Source: Candidatus Kuenenia stuttgartensis (lineage in GTDB: Bacteria; Planctomycetota; Planctomycetia; Planctomycetales; Planctomycetaceae). Taken from it: a stretch of DNA of 57,470 nucleotides. The stretch lies in contig CAMDRI010000011.1 of NCBI GenBank assembly GCA_945906725.1, forward strand, positions 1-57,470. The letters run 5' to 3'. This document shows, piece by piece, positions 25,924 through 34,948 of this stretch. Numbering within the stretch: the stretch's first letter is position 1; every line of letters starts with the position of its first letter. The position numbers and the translations under genes were made by a program. Below the pieces are notes generated by a model. That model made no database searches and had not been told where the DNA came from. It was given only the letters and a program-made list of their open reading frames with translations.

Positions 25924-26203
25924 GATTCGTGCGACTGACCGCTGAGGGTTTAGGAATCCGAAACAGGCTGATCAAACTCAATGCCCACGCGATTGGTACC
26001 CAGATTCCCAGCGCAAACAAGTCCACGCTTGCATGAGTTGCGCTGGCTGCCGCGAAACCGATGACGACGCTGAGCAATAGCAGTCCCTGCGACACCCACC
26101 ACGACGCGCGGTCGCGGCTGCTCATCCCGCCGGCCGTTCCGAGCACGAACAGCACGGCTGCGAAATCCCACAGGGGCAGCCACGTCGACAGATCAGCCTG
26201 CAT
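25907..26203 (-). CDS. Small membrane protein of unknown function
   Basis: A 98-residue protein with three likely hydrophobic helices (LPLWDFAAVLFVLGTAGG, WWVSQGLLLLSVVIGFAAA, LFALGIWVPIAWALSLISLF) and a basic C-terminal tail. ATG at 26203 has GGAG seven bases upstream and overlaps the end of the previous gene by 11 bases. Its own end overlaps moeA by 17 bases. I do not recognise the family. The gene order hints at a membrane partner for its larger neighbour, possibly linked with a molybdoenzyme, but nothing in the sequence proves this. Confidence 0.7.
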   Translation of the reverse strand: MQADLSTWLPLWDFAAVLFVLGTAGGMSSRDRASWWVSQGLLLLSVVIGFAAASATHASVDLFALGIWVPIAWALSLISLFRIPKPSAVSRTNHDGSL

Positions 26204-27011
26204 GATTGGTCTCCGTCGTGGTTGGCTCGCGACTCGTTCGGCGGCAAGCCGTGGCGGCGACAACCAGCATCAGTGAGCCAAGTCCCAACGCGATGCGTTG
26301 CTCGCGCGAGGCGACATCCGCCACCTGTTTGGCCGATTTGTCGTCATCCAGTTTCACGGACCAGTTGGTCCGTTCCCAAGCATTTCGGAGCGCCGTCGCT
26401 CGCGGCCAGGCAGAGTATCGTGAACTGCGAGTCTTGCGTTGGGCTTCATTCGCGATGACGTGTTGCCACGTTCCAAGCAACAGCAGCAAGAGCAACGCCG
26501 AGACAGTCAGCACGATCGCTGGTTCGCGCGGTGACTCGCCGTCCTCAGGCGAAGGATCGGCGACGCGAGTGCGTGTCGAACTCCACTGAACCAGCGCGAT
26601 GCCGGAAGTCAGCAGCACCAGCAGAAGTAACGCCCAATTCCAAGCATATGCAACGGCCAGCGAACTCGCGCCAATGATGGCCGCGATCACAAAGTATTGG
26701 TTCCGACGAGCACTCGACTCGGCGATGACGGCTTTCGCAGCGGCCACGAGTCCGATTCCGCAGGCCGTCGACAATGAGCCGCTCCTCCAAAAACTCGGAC
26801 GAGCATCCCTCGGCAACCCCGTCACTGCATCAATCCAGCGGAACAGCAGTAGGCTGACCGCGATTCCCAGCAACACATGCCCGACGAGATTGAACCGCCT
26901 CGTTCGCTCGACGTTTTCAGCATCGACGACGGCCGAACGCAACACGATCACTGCGACGGAACCGAAGAGCACGATGGCTGCGGAAACTCCATCGAACAGC
27001 GGCTCGCCCAT
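26193..27011 (-). CDS. Polytopic membrane protein of unknown function
   Basis: A 272-residue protein with six or seven hydrophobic segments, among them AAIVLFGSVAVIVL, HVLLGIAVSLLLFRWI, WNWALLLLVLLTSGIALV and VLTVSALLLLLLLGTWQ. A soluble loop near residues 190-240 (RKTRSSRYSAWPRATALRNAWERTNWSV area) precedes the last helix. ATG at 27011 follows an AAAGG signal, with a GTG nine bases upstream as alternative. It heads a tightly overlapping trio with the 98-residue membrane protein and moeA. No family is recognised. Confidence 0.68.
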   Translation of the reverse strand: MGEPLFDGVSAAIVLFGSVAVIVLRSAVVDAENVERTRRFNLVGHVLLGIAVSLLLFRWIDAVTGLPRDARPSFWRSGSLSTACGIGLVAAAKAVIAESSARRNQYFVIAAIIGASSLAVAYAWNWALLLLVLLTSGIALVQWSSTRTRVADPSPEDGESPREPAIVLTVSALLLLLLLGTWQHVIANEAQRKTRSSRYSAWPRATALRNAWERTNWSVKLDDDKSAKQVADVASREQRIALGLGSLMLVVAATACRRTSREPTTTETNHAG

Positions 27012-27149
27012 CGCCTGCACCTTTGAGGAACGCTCGGTTCAATCCGAACACAGAGGTCGTGTCTATCGGAGTCCTGCCGGAATCGCAACCCGTAGCGAGT
27101 CAGATGACAGGGCAGGCTAATGGTTCAATCTACGAAGGTGCTTAGCCTT

Positions 27150-27238
27150 GTAACCCGGAACGTCAGCGAGGGCGTTCCAGAACGCGAGGATACGCAGGCT
27201 TCGGTGAAGCACTCGCCCTGGCTGACACTTCGGGTTAC
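27150..27238. repeat. Palindromic repeat, family B copy 2
   Basis: An 89-base imperfect palindrome with outer ends GTAACCCGGAACGTCAGCG and CTGACACTTCGGGTTAC. It shares the CAGCGAGGGCG core with copies at 12376-12467 and 51697-51789. It lies in the 27012-27271 gap, which otherwise shows nothing I can assign. Confidence 0.75.
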
Positions 27239-27271
27239 GAGACGCCGATGGAGAAACCAGCCAGCCGTACG

Positions 27272-28345
27272 TCAGAAGAGTCGTCGTTGTCCATTGCTCG
27301 GTGTGGGGTGCTTGAAGAACCGTGTTTCGAGCGGCGGGACGGTTCGATCGAGATGGTACTTCTTGGCGAAGACTCGAAACGTCTGCGCGATCTGTTCGGC
27401 GATCTGTCCTTCGCCGAGCCGGCGTCGTCCAAATTGCGAATCATTCATTGCACCGCCGCGACACTGCCGGATCAGCGATTCGATCTTGTCTTTCTTGGAT
27501 GGCAGAGCCTTGGCCAACCAATCGGTGAAGACCGGCCGCACGGTCAGCGGCAATCGCAACAGGACGTAGGCCGCCATGACCGCGCCGGCCTCCTTCGCTG
27601 CTTGCAGGATTGCTGGGATTTCGATGTCGTTCAGGCCGGGAATGACCGGCCCAATCATCACCCCCGTCTCGACGCCGGCTGCGGATAACTCTGTGATCGT
27701 CCGCAGTCGCGCCGCCGGAGAACTGGTGCGCGGTTCGAGCGTCCGAGCAAGTTCCGCATCGAGTGTCGTGATGCTGAGTAGCACACGCACCGTCCGCAGT
27801 TCGGCCATCGGTTGCAACACGTCGAGGTCTCGCGCGACCAGGGCGTTCTTCGTCACGATGCCAATTGGCTGACCGCACTCGGCCGCGACTTGCAGGCAGC
27901 GGCGAGTCAGCTCGAACCGCCGTTCGGCCGGTTGGTAGCAGTCGGTCACTCCGGAGAACGCGATCCACTCCGGCTGGTATTCGTCGCGAGCCAGCCAGTC
28001 GTGAAGTAACTCCGGCGCGCGTTCTTTCACGAGGATGCGGCTCTCGAAATCGAGTCCCGCGTTGAAGCCGAGATACTCGTGGGTCGGCCGCGCGTAGCAA
28101 TAGGCACAGCCGTGCTCGCAGCCTCGATACGGATTCACGCTGTAGCGAAACGGGATGTCCGGGCTGTCGTTCTCGCTGACAATCGACCGTGAGTGATCGA
28201 CCAAAAACTGCGTCTTCACCGGCCGCTCGTCGGCCGAGTCGTCCTCCGCGAGATGTTCCCAATCGCGCTCAGCATGTACGGCCTCGAACCGATTCGGCGG
28301 ATCGGCCTGAGCGCCCCGGCCGTGACGTTCGAGTTCTGGCGACAT
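27272..28345 (-). CDS. PA0069-family radical SAM protein
   Basis: A 357-residue radical SAM enzyme. The iron-sulfur motif CEHGCAYCYARP (CX3CX2C) follows SVNPYRG, the signature of the PA0069/Rv2578c group related to spore photoproduct lyase-like enzymes. Further conserved pieces are WIAFSGVTDCYQP, IVTKNALVARD, ARTLEPRTSSPAARL and PVIPGLND. The C-terminus holds QCRGGAMNDSQFGRR. ATG at 28345 has GGAGG eight bases upstream. The reaction of this group is unknown to me, although a link to nucleic-acid or DNA repair chemistry has been suggested by similarity. It diverges from the small monooxygenase-like gene. Confidence 0.9.
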   Translation of the reverse strand: MSPELERHGRGAQADPPNRFEAVHAERDWEHLAEDDSADERPVKTQFLVDHSRSIVSENDSPDIPFRYSVNPYRGCEHGCAYCYARPTHEYLGFNAGLDFESRILVKERAPELLHDWLARDEYQPEWIAFSGVTDCYQPAERRFELTRRCLQVAAECGQPIGIVTKNALVARDLDVLQPMAELRTVRVLLSITTLDAELARTLEPRTSSPAARLRTITELSAAGVETGVMIGPVIPGLNDIEIPAILQAAKEAGAVMAAYVLLRLPLTVRPVFTDWLAKALPSKKDKIESLIRQCRGGAMNDSQFGRRRLGEGQIAEQIAQTFRVFAKKYHLDRTVPPLETRFFKHPTPSNGQRRLF

Positions 28346-28430
28346 TACCGAGACCTCCGTGGCAGACGTCGATGGCCAGAGTTATTCTGCCACCAACCGC
28401 TCCAACACACTGATCTTCACGAGGTTTGCC

Positions 28431-28721
28431 ATGACTTTCAACAACGTGGTCGTCACCGTCAAAAACGAACACGACGTTCCCGAAATCCGCTCGTTGCTGC
28501 TGGAACAGACGCGGCTCTCCCGCCTGGAACCGGGTTGCGAACGCTTTGAACTGTATCAATCACAAACGGACTCGAAAGTTTTCATTCTGGTCGAACGCTG
28601 GAGTTCACCGGATGCCCTCGACCAACATCGGCTCGCGAAGGCGTACACGGAAATCTACAAGCCCAAAGTGCTGCCGAAGGTCGATCGCACACCGTACCCG
28701 TGCGACTTGCTCGAACCGTAA
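28431..28721 (+). CDS. ABM-domain protein (putative quinol monooxygenase/YgiN-like)
   Basis: A 96-residue protein with the dimeric alpha/beta-barrel ABM fold: FNNVVVTVKNEHDVPEIRSLL, then EPGCERFELYQSQTDSKVFILVERWSSPDALDQHRLAKAYTEI. Family members oxidise quinols or anthrones without cofactors or degrade small aldehydes. The substrate here is unknown. ATG at 28431 is chosen because it has GAGG six bases upstream and matches the family start. The gene stands alone on the plus strand between the radical SAM gene and lspA. Confidence 0.85.
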   Translation: MTFNNVVVTVKNEHDVPEIRSLLLEQTRLSRLEPGCERFELYQSQTDSKVFILVERWSSPDALDQHRLAKAYTEIYKPKVLPKVDRTPYPCDLLEP

Positions 28722-28754
28722 TCGCCGAGACCGTTGGTGGCGTTTCCGATGCCA

Positions 28755-29339
28755 TCACTCAGTTGATCCCGCAAGAAGAGACCGCTCGGACCAAAACGAG
28801 TACGCCACCAGCATCCCCGTTCCCGTGACCAGAAACACGTCCGCGAAATTGAACACGGGCCACGGCCAATTGCCGAACGTGAAGAGCAAGAAGTCCCGCA
28901 CGGCTCGATACGGCTGCCCAGTCTCGGCATTCATGTAGCCGTACAACCCCAGTCGGTCATACAGATTGCCGAGCGTCCCGCTGAGCACCAAGCACAGAGC
29001 CACCGTCAGCCAATTGCTCCGCCCGGCCGACGTCTTCAGCAAGCAAAACGTGATGACCACAACCGCCACGACGCTCAATGCGGCGAATAGCCAGGTCAGA
29101 CCCTGGCCGACACCCCACAAGGCTCCCTCGTTGAAGCTGGTGAAGAGTTGAAACGTCGAGAGTCGCCCGAGCCACTGATGCTCTGGTCCCGACTGGTGTG
29201 GGAAGCCCAGCCGATCGAACACCGCCGACTTGGAATACAAATCCCACCACACGCACACGACCGTCAACGGCAGGATCAGGCCCAGCCTTCGAAAGTTGAA
29301 CGGCGTTGTGCAAGTCGAGGTGGATTGTGGCTCGTCCAT
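28755..29339 (-). CDS. lspA: Lipoprotein signal peptidase (signal peptidase II)
   Basis: A 194-residue membrane aspartyl peptidase with four hydrophobic helices. Both catalytic aspartates are visible in the conserved motifs GNLYDRL and FNFADVFL. FNEGALWG matches the family FNxGaafg motif. It cleaves signal peptides of prolipoproteins in the inner membrane after lipidation. ATG at 29339 has a strong GGAGGA signal. The sequence is longer than average owing to a loop before the second aspartate (YGYMNAETGQPYRAVRD). It lies downstream of an intrinsic terminator, so it appears to have its own transcription unit. Confidence 0.92.
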   Translation of the reverse strand: MDEPQSTSTCTTPFNFRRLGLILPLTVVCVWWDLYSKSAVFDRLGFPHQSGPEHQWLGRLSTFQLFTSFNEGALWGVGQGLTWLFAALSVVAVVVITFCLLKTSAGRSNWLTVALCLVLSGTLGNLYDRLGLYGYMNAETGQPYRAVRDFLLFTFGNWPWPVFNFADVFLVTGTGMLVAYSFWSERSLLAGSTE

Positions 29340-29444
29340 GAATTCCTCCAAGCCGGAACCGTATGGTTCTCGCCGCGATCAACGCTAGTCGAATTCCGAT
29401 TGGCAACGACGGCTCAGTTGCCACGATGCCCCCAGACTTGAAAC

Positions 29445-29474
29445 GAAAAAACCCCGGCTGATTTGGCCGGGGTT
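29445..29474 (-). terminator. Intrinsic terminator after the DUF1573 gene
   Basis: On the minus strand AACCCCGGC pairs with GCCGGGGTT across a seven-base loop and is followed by six T. It stands 33 bases after the DUF1573 stop codon and before the lspA gene. Confidence 0.82.
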
Positions 29475-29507
29475 GTCTTGTTCTCACGACTTTTCTGCTC
29501 ACTGGCC

Positions 29508-30527
29508 CTAGCCGGCTGGTGGTTCAGAGATTTTCCCGCGTGCTTTGAACGTCACCGGCATCGGCCGCCCATTGACCGTGATGGTAAATTCCTCGGCGAG
29601 ATCTCCAGGTTTGTCCGGAGCAGTGATTGTCATGGGCAAGACATGCACCAGAGCGGCGTTCTGAGGCAGACGAACCTTGAACAGGCCGTTGTCAGAGTCG
29701 CATTCCACCTTGTCGATTTGGAAGGGCTGACGTCCCTTGATGACAACGTTGAACTGCTTCGCCTCGCCCGGCTTCATCACGCCCAGGGACACGATCGCGG
29801 GAGTGACCGTCACATCCGCTTCCACATTCGCCTCAACCAGCAACGGGACTTGCGGGCTGGTCTGATCGTCGGTGATCAGCGTGAGTTGCTCGCGAACGGC
29901 TCCGGGCGGGGTGCTCGGAGCCAGCGTCACGACGATGTCGTAATCGACCCGACCGTTGCCGCGAACGGTCTCAACGGCTTTCGCGACGACCGATTCGCTG
30001 CGGCTCTTGATCTCTTTGACTTGCCAATCGTTGCGACCGGCGTACTGCAACTTGATGGTGCGCGTCGCTTCCTTGCCATACTCCACCGCCCCGAAATTGA
30101 CCGAACCGGGATCGAAAACTACGTCCGTTCTAATGTACGCGGTGATCGGAATACGAACCTCTTGATTCAGCGGAGCATCAAATGTGATGATGACGTTCGA
30201 GTCTTTTCGGTGGGTGAACTTGCGGGTATCCATCGTGACTTCGATGTAGCCGTCTTCGAGGCTTTCCAACGACGTCTTGCTGGGCTTACCGGCCGAGCAA
30301 CCGCAGGTCGTACGGACATCAGCGATGTGAACCGCCTGTTTGTAAAGGTTCGTGATCTTCACCCGGGCTACCGCATCCGAGCCGCGGGCCACGACACCAA
30401 AGTCGATGGTCCGTTGATCGAACATCTTCTCGGCCCAGTTCAATTCCTGAGCCGACGCCGAAGCGGTGCAACACACTCCGAAAATCAACGCCAAACACAA
30501 GCGGGGCAGATGGGTATTCAACATCAT
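29508..30527 (-). CDS. Secreted DUF1573 protein
   Basis: A 339-residue exported protein with a signal peptide (MMLNTHLPRLCLALIFGVCCTASASAQE). The DUF1573 region (about residues 35-135) shows FDFGVVARGSDAVARVKITN-like features and DVRTTCGCSAGKPS, where the TTCGC motif is typical. Two or three further Ig-like beta domains follow (FGAVEYGKEATRTIKL and SLGVMKPGEAKQFNVVIKG). Such proteins are very common in Planctomycetota and Bacteroidota, with unknown function. ATG at 30527 begins the signal peptide and has GGAG nine bases upstream. It is followed by an intrinsic terminator. Confidence 0.87.
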   Translation of the reverse strand: MMLNTHLPRLCLALIFGVCCTASASAQELNWAEKMFDQRTIDFGVVARGSDAVARVKITNLYKQAVHIADVRTTCGCSAGKPSKTSLESLEDGYIEVTMDTRKFTHRKDSNVIITFDAPLNQEVRIPITAYIRTDVVFDPGSVNFGAVEYGKEATRTIKLQYAGRNDWQVKEIKSRSESVVAKAVETVRGNGRVDYDIVVTLAPSTPPGAVREQLTLITDDQTSPQVPLLVEANVEADVTVTPAIVSLGVMKPGEAKQFNVVIKGRQPFQIDKVECDSDNGLFKVRLPQNAALVHVLPMTITAPDKPGDLAEEFTITVNGRPMPVTFKARGKISEPPAG

Positions 30528-30749
30528 GGTCACTCGCTCCAGGTGTACGACGTGGTCCAACCCGACGCCGCGACTACAAAGACGGCTCACGTAACCTCCT
30601 GGTGAGCGACAAACGACGACCCTCGTGGGAGGGAGAGACGACACACAACCCAATCGCGGGGTGCATCGCGAACGGCGGCCGGCTGGACCAAAGCTCCAGG
30701 GAAGGACGCCACTTCGATGCCTGTCTCCATCGGCAGATTCTGCCGCGCG

Positions 30750-30778
30750 AGGTTAGTTGTGCTTTCCGGAAAAGTCAA
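30750..30778 (-). promoter_or_regulatory. Candidate promoter of the DUF1573 gene
   Basis: The minus strand shows TTGACT, a 17-base spacer and TAACCT. The -35 is strong (five of six matches) and the -10 weak. Transcription would give a leader of about 215 bases. The rest of the 30528-30827 gap contains no gene or repeat I can recognise. Confidence 0.35.
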
Positions 30779-30827
30779 CGAGTGGTTTTCTGCACCGCTC
30801 AACCCTTGCGCGACCCGCAAGGTCGAC

Positions 30828-31691
30828 TCAACCGGATGGGTCGGTGTCGGCAATCAACTCCTCGCCTGGCCAACATTCGGTCGGACTGCTAGCCGCGATA
30901 CGACGCAAAATGCGTTCTCCAACGATCAAGATGAGGAACGCAGAAACGATCGGCATTCCCACGCCGACCACCCCAACGAACAGGACAGCCGCACCCTGAT
31001 TGTTGCCGTTCTGAGCTTGGCGTTGCATCCCGTCAATTCCCGAAAACAGCAACATGATCCCGATCAAAAACAGAACGACGAAAAGTCCCGCTCCCGAACC
31101 AACCAGCATCAACATCAGTCGATTTTCACCGGGTCGACGTCGAATACTGGGACGAGGAGGCCATTCGTTCTGGCGTCGTGAATCAGAGATGCTCCCGGAA
31201 ATCCAAACTTTGACGCGACGATACCAGGCCGAGACAACCGACAAAATTGTGAGCAGCGTGGCCGCGACGAAACTCATGATCCACATTCCCACGCACGCCA
31301 TGACTTCCGGTGGCATTTCCGGACCAGCGTTGGGCCCGCGCGCCTGACGAGCCGCTCCACCCTCCGTAGCGACCAGAAACATGATCGCGACAAACATCAG
31401 CCCGAAGCTCCACAAGCAGACACGCCACATCCCGCTCGCAAAATAGAACAACGAGCAGACTTCTCGACGTCGTGGAATCGGATCGCACCGCCGCAGCCAA
31501 AACGAAGTCCGAAAGTCGTTCCAGCCGAATTTCAAGCACAAGACGCTGACACCGACCGCCGGATGTGCGGTCATCTCCGTGACAACAAACGCGATGGACA
31601 AGATCAGCCACCAAGGTAGATGCGCGAACAACCCTCCAGAATTTGGCGGCTCGATCTCGAACACTTCGTCCGGACGAGAGTCGTTATTCAC
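30828..31691 (-). CDS. Membrane protein of unknown function
   Basis: A protein of about 287 residues with an acidic N-terminus and four to five hydrophobic segments (LPWWLILSIAFVVTEMTA, LWSFGLMFVAIMFLVA, GMWIMSFVAATLLTILSVV, LMLVGSGAGLFVVLFLIGIMLL, GAAVLFVGVVGVGMPIVSAFLILIV). GTG at 31691, two bases after the upstream aminotransferase stop, is the likely start by translational coupling. Longer readings run inside the aminotransferase gene and lack sense. Cytosolic linkers are arginine-rich. I do not recognise the family. Confidence 0.7.
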   Translation of the reverse strand: MNNDSRPDEVFEIEPPNSGGLFAHLPWWLILSIAFVVTEMTAHPAVGVSVLCLKFGWNDFRTSFWLRRCDPIPRRREVCSLFYFASGMWRVCLWSFGLMFVAIMFLVATEGGAARQARGPNAGPEMPPEVMACVGMWIMSFVAATLLTILSVVSAWYRRVKVWISGSISDSRRQNEWPPRPSIRRRPGENRLMLMLVGSGAGLFVVLFLIGIMLLFSGIDGMQRQAQNGNNQGAAVLFVGVVGVGMPIVSAFLILIVGERILRRIAASSPTECWPGEELIADTDPSG

Positions 31692-31693
31692 GA

Positions 31694-32878
31694 TCAGGTC
31701 TTCGCGTAAAACGCATTCGCCGATGCCACGCTCGCACCTGGCGAGAGTTTGTAGCCGCGATCCAAGAGACAACGCTCCAGGGCAGCCAGGAACAGCAGTA
31801 CGTTGCGCGGCGAACTGGCTTCGCCCATCAGGCCGATGCGCCACGTCTTGCCTTTCATTGGGCCGAGTCCGCCGCCGATCTCGATGCCGAAGTCGTTGAG
31901 CAACTGGCCGCGCACGGCCGCGTCGTCGATACCCTCTGGAATCAAGACAGCATTGAGCATCGGCAACTGCTGGCCTTCGGCGACCGCGTACTTGATGCCG
32001 ATCGCGGCGAGGCCCGCCTTCAGCGCCTTGTGATTCTTTAGGTGCCGAGCGTGCCGCGCTTCCAAACCTTCTTCCAGCACAAGCCGCAGCGCTTCGTGTA
32101 GCCCGTAGTTCATGTTGATCGGAGCTGTGTGGTGGTACGCGCGTGACTGCCCCCAATAATTGCGGACCATCGTCAGGTCGAGATACCAACTGGCGATCTT
32201 CGTCTTGCGAGCCTCAATCGCCGCGACGGCTCGCGGGCTGAAGGTCACGGGCGCGAGCCCCGGAGGACAGCTCAAGCACTTTTGTGTGCCACTGTAGACG
32301 GCATCCAATCCCCACGCATCCACTTCGAGCGGCACTCCGCCCAACGAGGTCACGCAATCGACTAGCAGCAACGCTCCGGCGTCATGCACGACCTTCGAGA
32401 TTTCTTCGAGCGGCTGCCACGCTCCCGTCGAGGTCTCGGCATTGACGATGCCGACGACTTTGGGCTGCACCTTTTTCACAGCATCGGCAATCTCGGCGGT
32501 CGAGAATATTTCTCCGAACGGTCGTTCGAGGATCGTCACCTGCGCACCGCAGCGAGCGGCGACATCGGCCATGCGTCCGCCGAACACTCCGTTGACGCAG
32601 ACGACCATCTTGTCGCCCGGTTCGATCAGATTCACCACGCATGTTTCCATGCCCGCGCTGCCGGTGCCGCTGACGGCCAGTGTCAGCTCGTTGGTCGTGC
32701 GGAAGACTTGCCGCAGCATCGCCTGCATCTCGTTCATGATTTGCAGGAAGTACGGATCGAGATGCCCGACGGTCGGCGCGGCGAGTGCGGACCAAACTCG
32801 CGGATGAATGTCACTAGGGCCGGGGCCCATCAGAATGCGTCGAGGCGGATTCACAGCGGCGGGAATCGGAGTCGTCAT
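31694..32878 (-). CDS. Class V aminotransferase (alanine--glyoxylate aminotransferase family)
   Basis: A 394-residue PLP enzyme of aminotransferase class V. It begins with the family block [39 protein letters not shown] (71-79) follows, then [37 protein letters not shown], where K200 is the PLP lysine. This pattern is typical of alanine-glyoxylate and serine-glyoxylate/pyruvate aminotransferases of photorespiration-like glyoxylate detoxification. Substrate choice between alanine and serine cannot be settled. It starts with ATG and its stop is nearly fused with the next membrane gene. Confidence 0.9.
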   Translation of the reverse strand: MTTPIPAAVNPPRRILMGPGPSDIHPRVWSALAAPTVGHLDPYFLQIMNEMQAMLRQVFRTTNELTLAVSGTGSAGMETCVVNLIEPGDKMVVCVNGVFGGRMADVAARCGAQVTILERPFGEIFSTAEIADAVKKVQPKVVGIVNAETSTGAWQPLEEISKVVHDAGALLLVDCVTSLGGVPLEVDAWGLDAVYSGTQKCLSCPPGLAPVTFSPRAVAAIEARKTKIASWYLDLTMVRNYWGQSRAYHHTAPINMNYGLHEALRLVLEEGLEARHARHLKNHKALKAGLAAIGIKYAVAEGQQLPMLNAVLIPEGIDDAAVRGQLLNDFGIEIGGGLGPMKGKTWRIGLMGEASSPRNVLLFLAALERCLLDRGYKLSPGASVASANAFYAKT

Positions 32879-32960
32879 GGTGTTCGATCTTCGTTGGAGT
32901 TGGCGAGGAAAAGTCGCGCGGCATTGCAGCGAACGTGGGTCAGGTTTTCAACCGGTCAAT

Positions 32961-33010
32961 CGTGGCTGAGGCGTCTCGCCTCAGTTCCGACGCGAGACAC
33001 GCCGGCCACG
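32961..33010. repeat. Palindromic intergenic repeat, family F (second copy)
   Basis: An imperfect palindrome from CGTGGC to GCCACG with GGCGTCTCGCCTC-like arms, related to 1015-1063. It ends one base before the ruvB stop codon and lies between ruvB and the upstream end of the aminotransferase gene. Confidence 0.65.
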
Positions 33011-33011
33011 A

Positions 33012-34091
33012 CTAAAACAACGTCCCTTGGCTGGGCGGCTCCGGCGGCGTTGGGATCGCGATGCCGAGATGGGTCAGCGCGGCACTCGTCACGACTCGGC
33101 CGCGCGGGGTACGTTGCAAGAAGCCGACTCGCAGCAGGAATGGTTCGATCTCGTCTTCGAGCGTGTCTGTCGGACAGCTCATGCTGTGAGCGATCGCGGT
33201 CAGACCAGCCGGGCCACCCGCGAAGATGTTGATCAGGGTCAGCAAATACTTGCGGTCGAGTTCGTCCAGGCCGACGTGATCGACTTCGATCATTTCGAGA
33301 GCCAGCTTGGCAACGCCTTCTGTGATGCGGCCTTTCGCTCGGCTATCGGCATAGTCACGGCACCAGTACAGCAGATTGTTCGCTTTGCGCGGCGTGCCGC
33401 GGCTCCGTTTGGAGATCTCGGCCGAGGCGGCTGGTTCGATCTCGCTCCGTAGTTTGCGAGCGTTGCGATTCACGATTTCAGCGAGGTCGGCGTCGTCATA
33501 AAAATCGAGATGCAGTCGATTCACGAAACGGTCACGCAGCGGAGCGGTCAGCAGGCCGCTCCGTGTCGTCGCGCCGATCACCGTGAATTTTTTCAACGGC
33601 ATGTTGATCGTCCGAGCGTTCATCCCTTCGCCGAGCGAGATATCGACTCGGAAGTCTTCCATGACCGGGTACAGGAATTCCTCGACGGTCGGCGGAAGCC
33701 GATGAATCTCGTCGAGAAACAGCACCGAGCCGAATCCGGCGTTCGTCAGATACGGAAGCACGTCTTTCGGAGCCGTTAGCGCGGGAGCGGACGCGATTTG
33801 AAAATCGACGCCGAGTTCTTTCGGGATCACCGTCGCGAACGTCGTCTTGCCGAGACCCGGTGGGCCGTCGAACAGCAAATGGCCGAGCGGTTCGTTGCGC
33901 TTCTTCGCGGCGTCGAGCATGATCCGCAGACGCTCGACCGCCTTCCGCTGGCCGACGACGTCGTCGAGTTTTTGCGGACGGAGTTCTTCGTCGTGCTTGT
34001 CGTCGTCGGGACGGAACTCAATCGCTGGCGGCTTGCGCGGCGGTTCGTCGTCCGGCAGATCGTCGCCGTTGATGATTCGTTGCCGCGCCAT
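33012..34091 (-). CDS. ruvB: Holliday junction branch migration helicase RuvB
   Basis: A 359-residue AAA+ ATPase. Walker A is GPPGLGKT (76-83), Walker B is LFLDEIH (about 124-130), and [17 protein letters not shown] holds the sensor and arginine finger. The C-terminal winged helix ends with [15 protein letters not shown]. With RuvA it drives branch migration of Holliday junctions in recombination and repair. The N-terminus has an acidic extension ([22 protein letters not shown]). Neither ruvA nor ruvC is adjacent. It follows the yebC-family gene by 15 bases, an association seen in many bacteria. Confidence 0.96.
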   Translation of the reverse strand: MARQRIINGDDLPDDEPPRKPPAIEFRPDDDKHDEELRPQKLDDVVGQRKAVERLRIMLDAAKKRNEPLGHLLFDGPPGLGKTTFATVIPKELGVDFQIASAPALTAPKDVLPYLTNAGFGSVLFLDEIHRLPPTVEEFLYPVMEDFRVDISLGEGMNARTINMPLKKFTVIGATTRSGLLTAPLRDRFVNRLHLDFYDDADLAEIVNRNARKLRSEIEPAASAEISKRSRGTPRKANNLLYWCRDYADSRAKGRITEGVAKLALEMIEVDHVGLDELDRKYLLTLINIFAGGPAGLTAIAHSMSCPTDTLEDEIEPFLLRVGFLQRTPRGRVVTSAALTHLGIAIPTPPEPPSQGTLF

Positions 34092-34106
34092 GCCACTCGA
34101 CTCCGT

Positions 34107-34847
34107 TCACGCTGACGTCAGCTCATCCGGCAGGTTCACGTTCGTGGTCACGGTCTGCACATCGTCCAGGTCTTCGAGAGCCTCGATGAACTCCAGCACC
34201 AGCTTGCCGGTTTCGACGTCGGTATCCACGGTCGTGCTCGAAATCCGTTGAATTTCCGCGACATCGGTTGGGATCTTCGCCGCTTCGAGCACTTCGTTGA
34301 TCTGCTGAAAGAGGCTCACTTCGCAGATGATCTCGAAGGACTCGCCCACCTTTTGCACATCATCGCCGCCGGCTTCGAGAACGATCTCGAACAAGCGATC
34401 TTCTTCGACATTCTGAGCCGGAACGACGAACACTCCTTTGCGAGTGAACAAGTACCCGACGCAACCGGTGCTGCCCAGATTTCCGCCGTGAACTTTGAAA
34501 ACCTCGCGGACCTCGCCGGCAGTGCGGTTGCGATTCTCGGTCAAAATGTCGCAGAGCACAGCCACACCGCCCGGAGCGTAACCTTCGTAGACCATCTCTT
34601 CGTACTGCTCGTCGCCGGATTCACCGGTCCCCTTCTTGACAGCACGCTCGATGTTTTCCTTGGGCATGCTGTTCTTGCGAGCTTTGTCGAGGGCATATCG
34701 CAGCGCGAGGTTGCTCGTCGGATCGCCGCCGCCGTTGCGAGCGGCCACGATGATCGCTCGGCTGAGCTTGCCGAACAGCTTGCCCCGCTTCTTGTCTTGA
34801 GCACCTTTCCGGATGGCGATGTTCGCCGAATGAGAATGTCCTGCCAT
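34107..34847 (-). CDS. YebC/PmpR family (TACO1-like) protein
   Basis: A 246-residue YebC-family protein. It begins with MAGHSHSANIAIRKGAQDKKRGKLF and continues with the conserved NIERAVKKGTGE, YEGYAPGGVAVLCDILTENRNRTAGEVR and FEIICEVSLFQQINEVLEAA. Members act as DNA-binding regulators or as translation factors that relieve ribosome pausing. The usual MAGHSKWANIKHRK start is altered to MAGHSHSANIAIRK, fitting a diverged lineage rather than a loss. It lies 15 bases upstream of ruvB and is probably co-transcribed with it. Confidence 0.94.
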   Translation of the reverse strand: MAGHSHSANIAIRKGAQDKKRGKLFGKLSRAIIVAARNGGGDPTSNLALRYALDKARKNSMPKENIERAVKKGTGESGDEQYEEMVYEGYAPGGVAVLCDILTENRNRTAGEVREVFKVHGGNLGSTGCVGYLFTRKGVFVVPAQNVEEDRLFEIVLEAGGDDVQKVGESFEIICEVSLFQQINEVLEAAKIPTDVAEIQRISSTTVDTDVETGKLVLEFIEALEDLDDVQTVTTNVNLPDELTSA

Positions 34848-34864
34848 GTGTCGAGAATCGTCTT

Positions 34865-34947
34865 CGTAGGGTGGGTCGAGTCATCGAGACCCACCAGTTT
34901 TAAATATGGGGTGAATGGTGGATCTCGCGGACTCGACCCACCCTACG
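34865..34947. repeat. Palindromic intergenic repeat, family A (full copy)
   Basis: An 83-base palindrome with ends CGTAGGGTGGGTCGAGTC and GACTCGACCCACCCTACG. An inner arm ATCGAGACCCACCA faces TGGTGGATCTCGCG. It is the second copy of the element at 1-68. It ends one base before the TPR gene stop codon and stands directly upstream of the yebC-family gene. Confidence 0.8.
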
Positions 34948-34948
34948 A

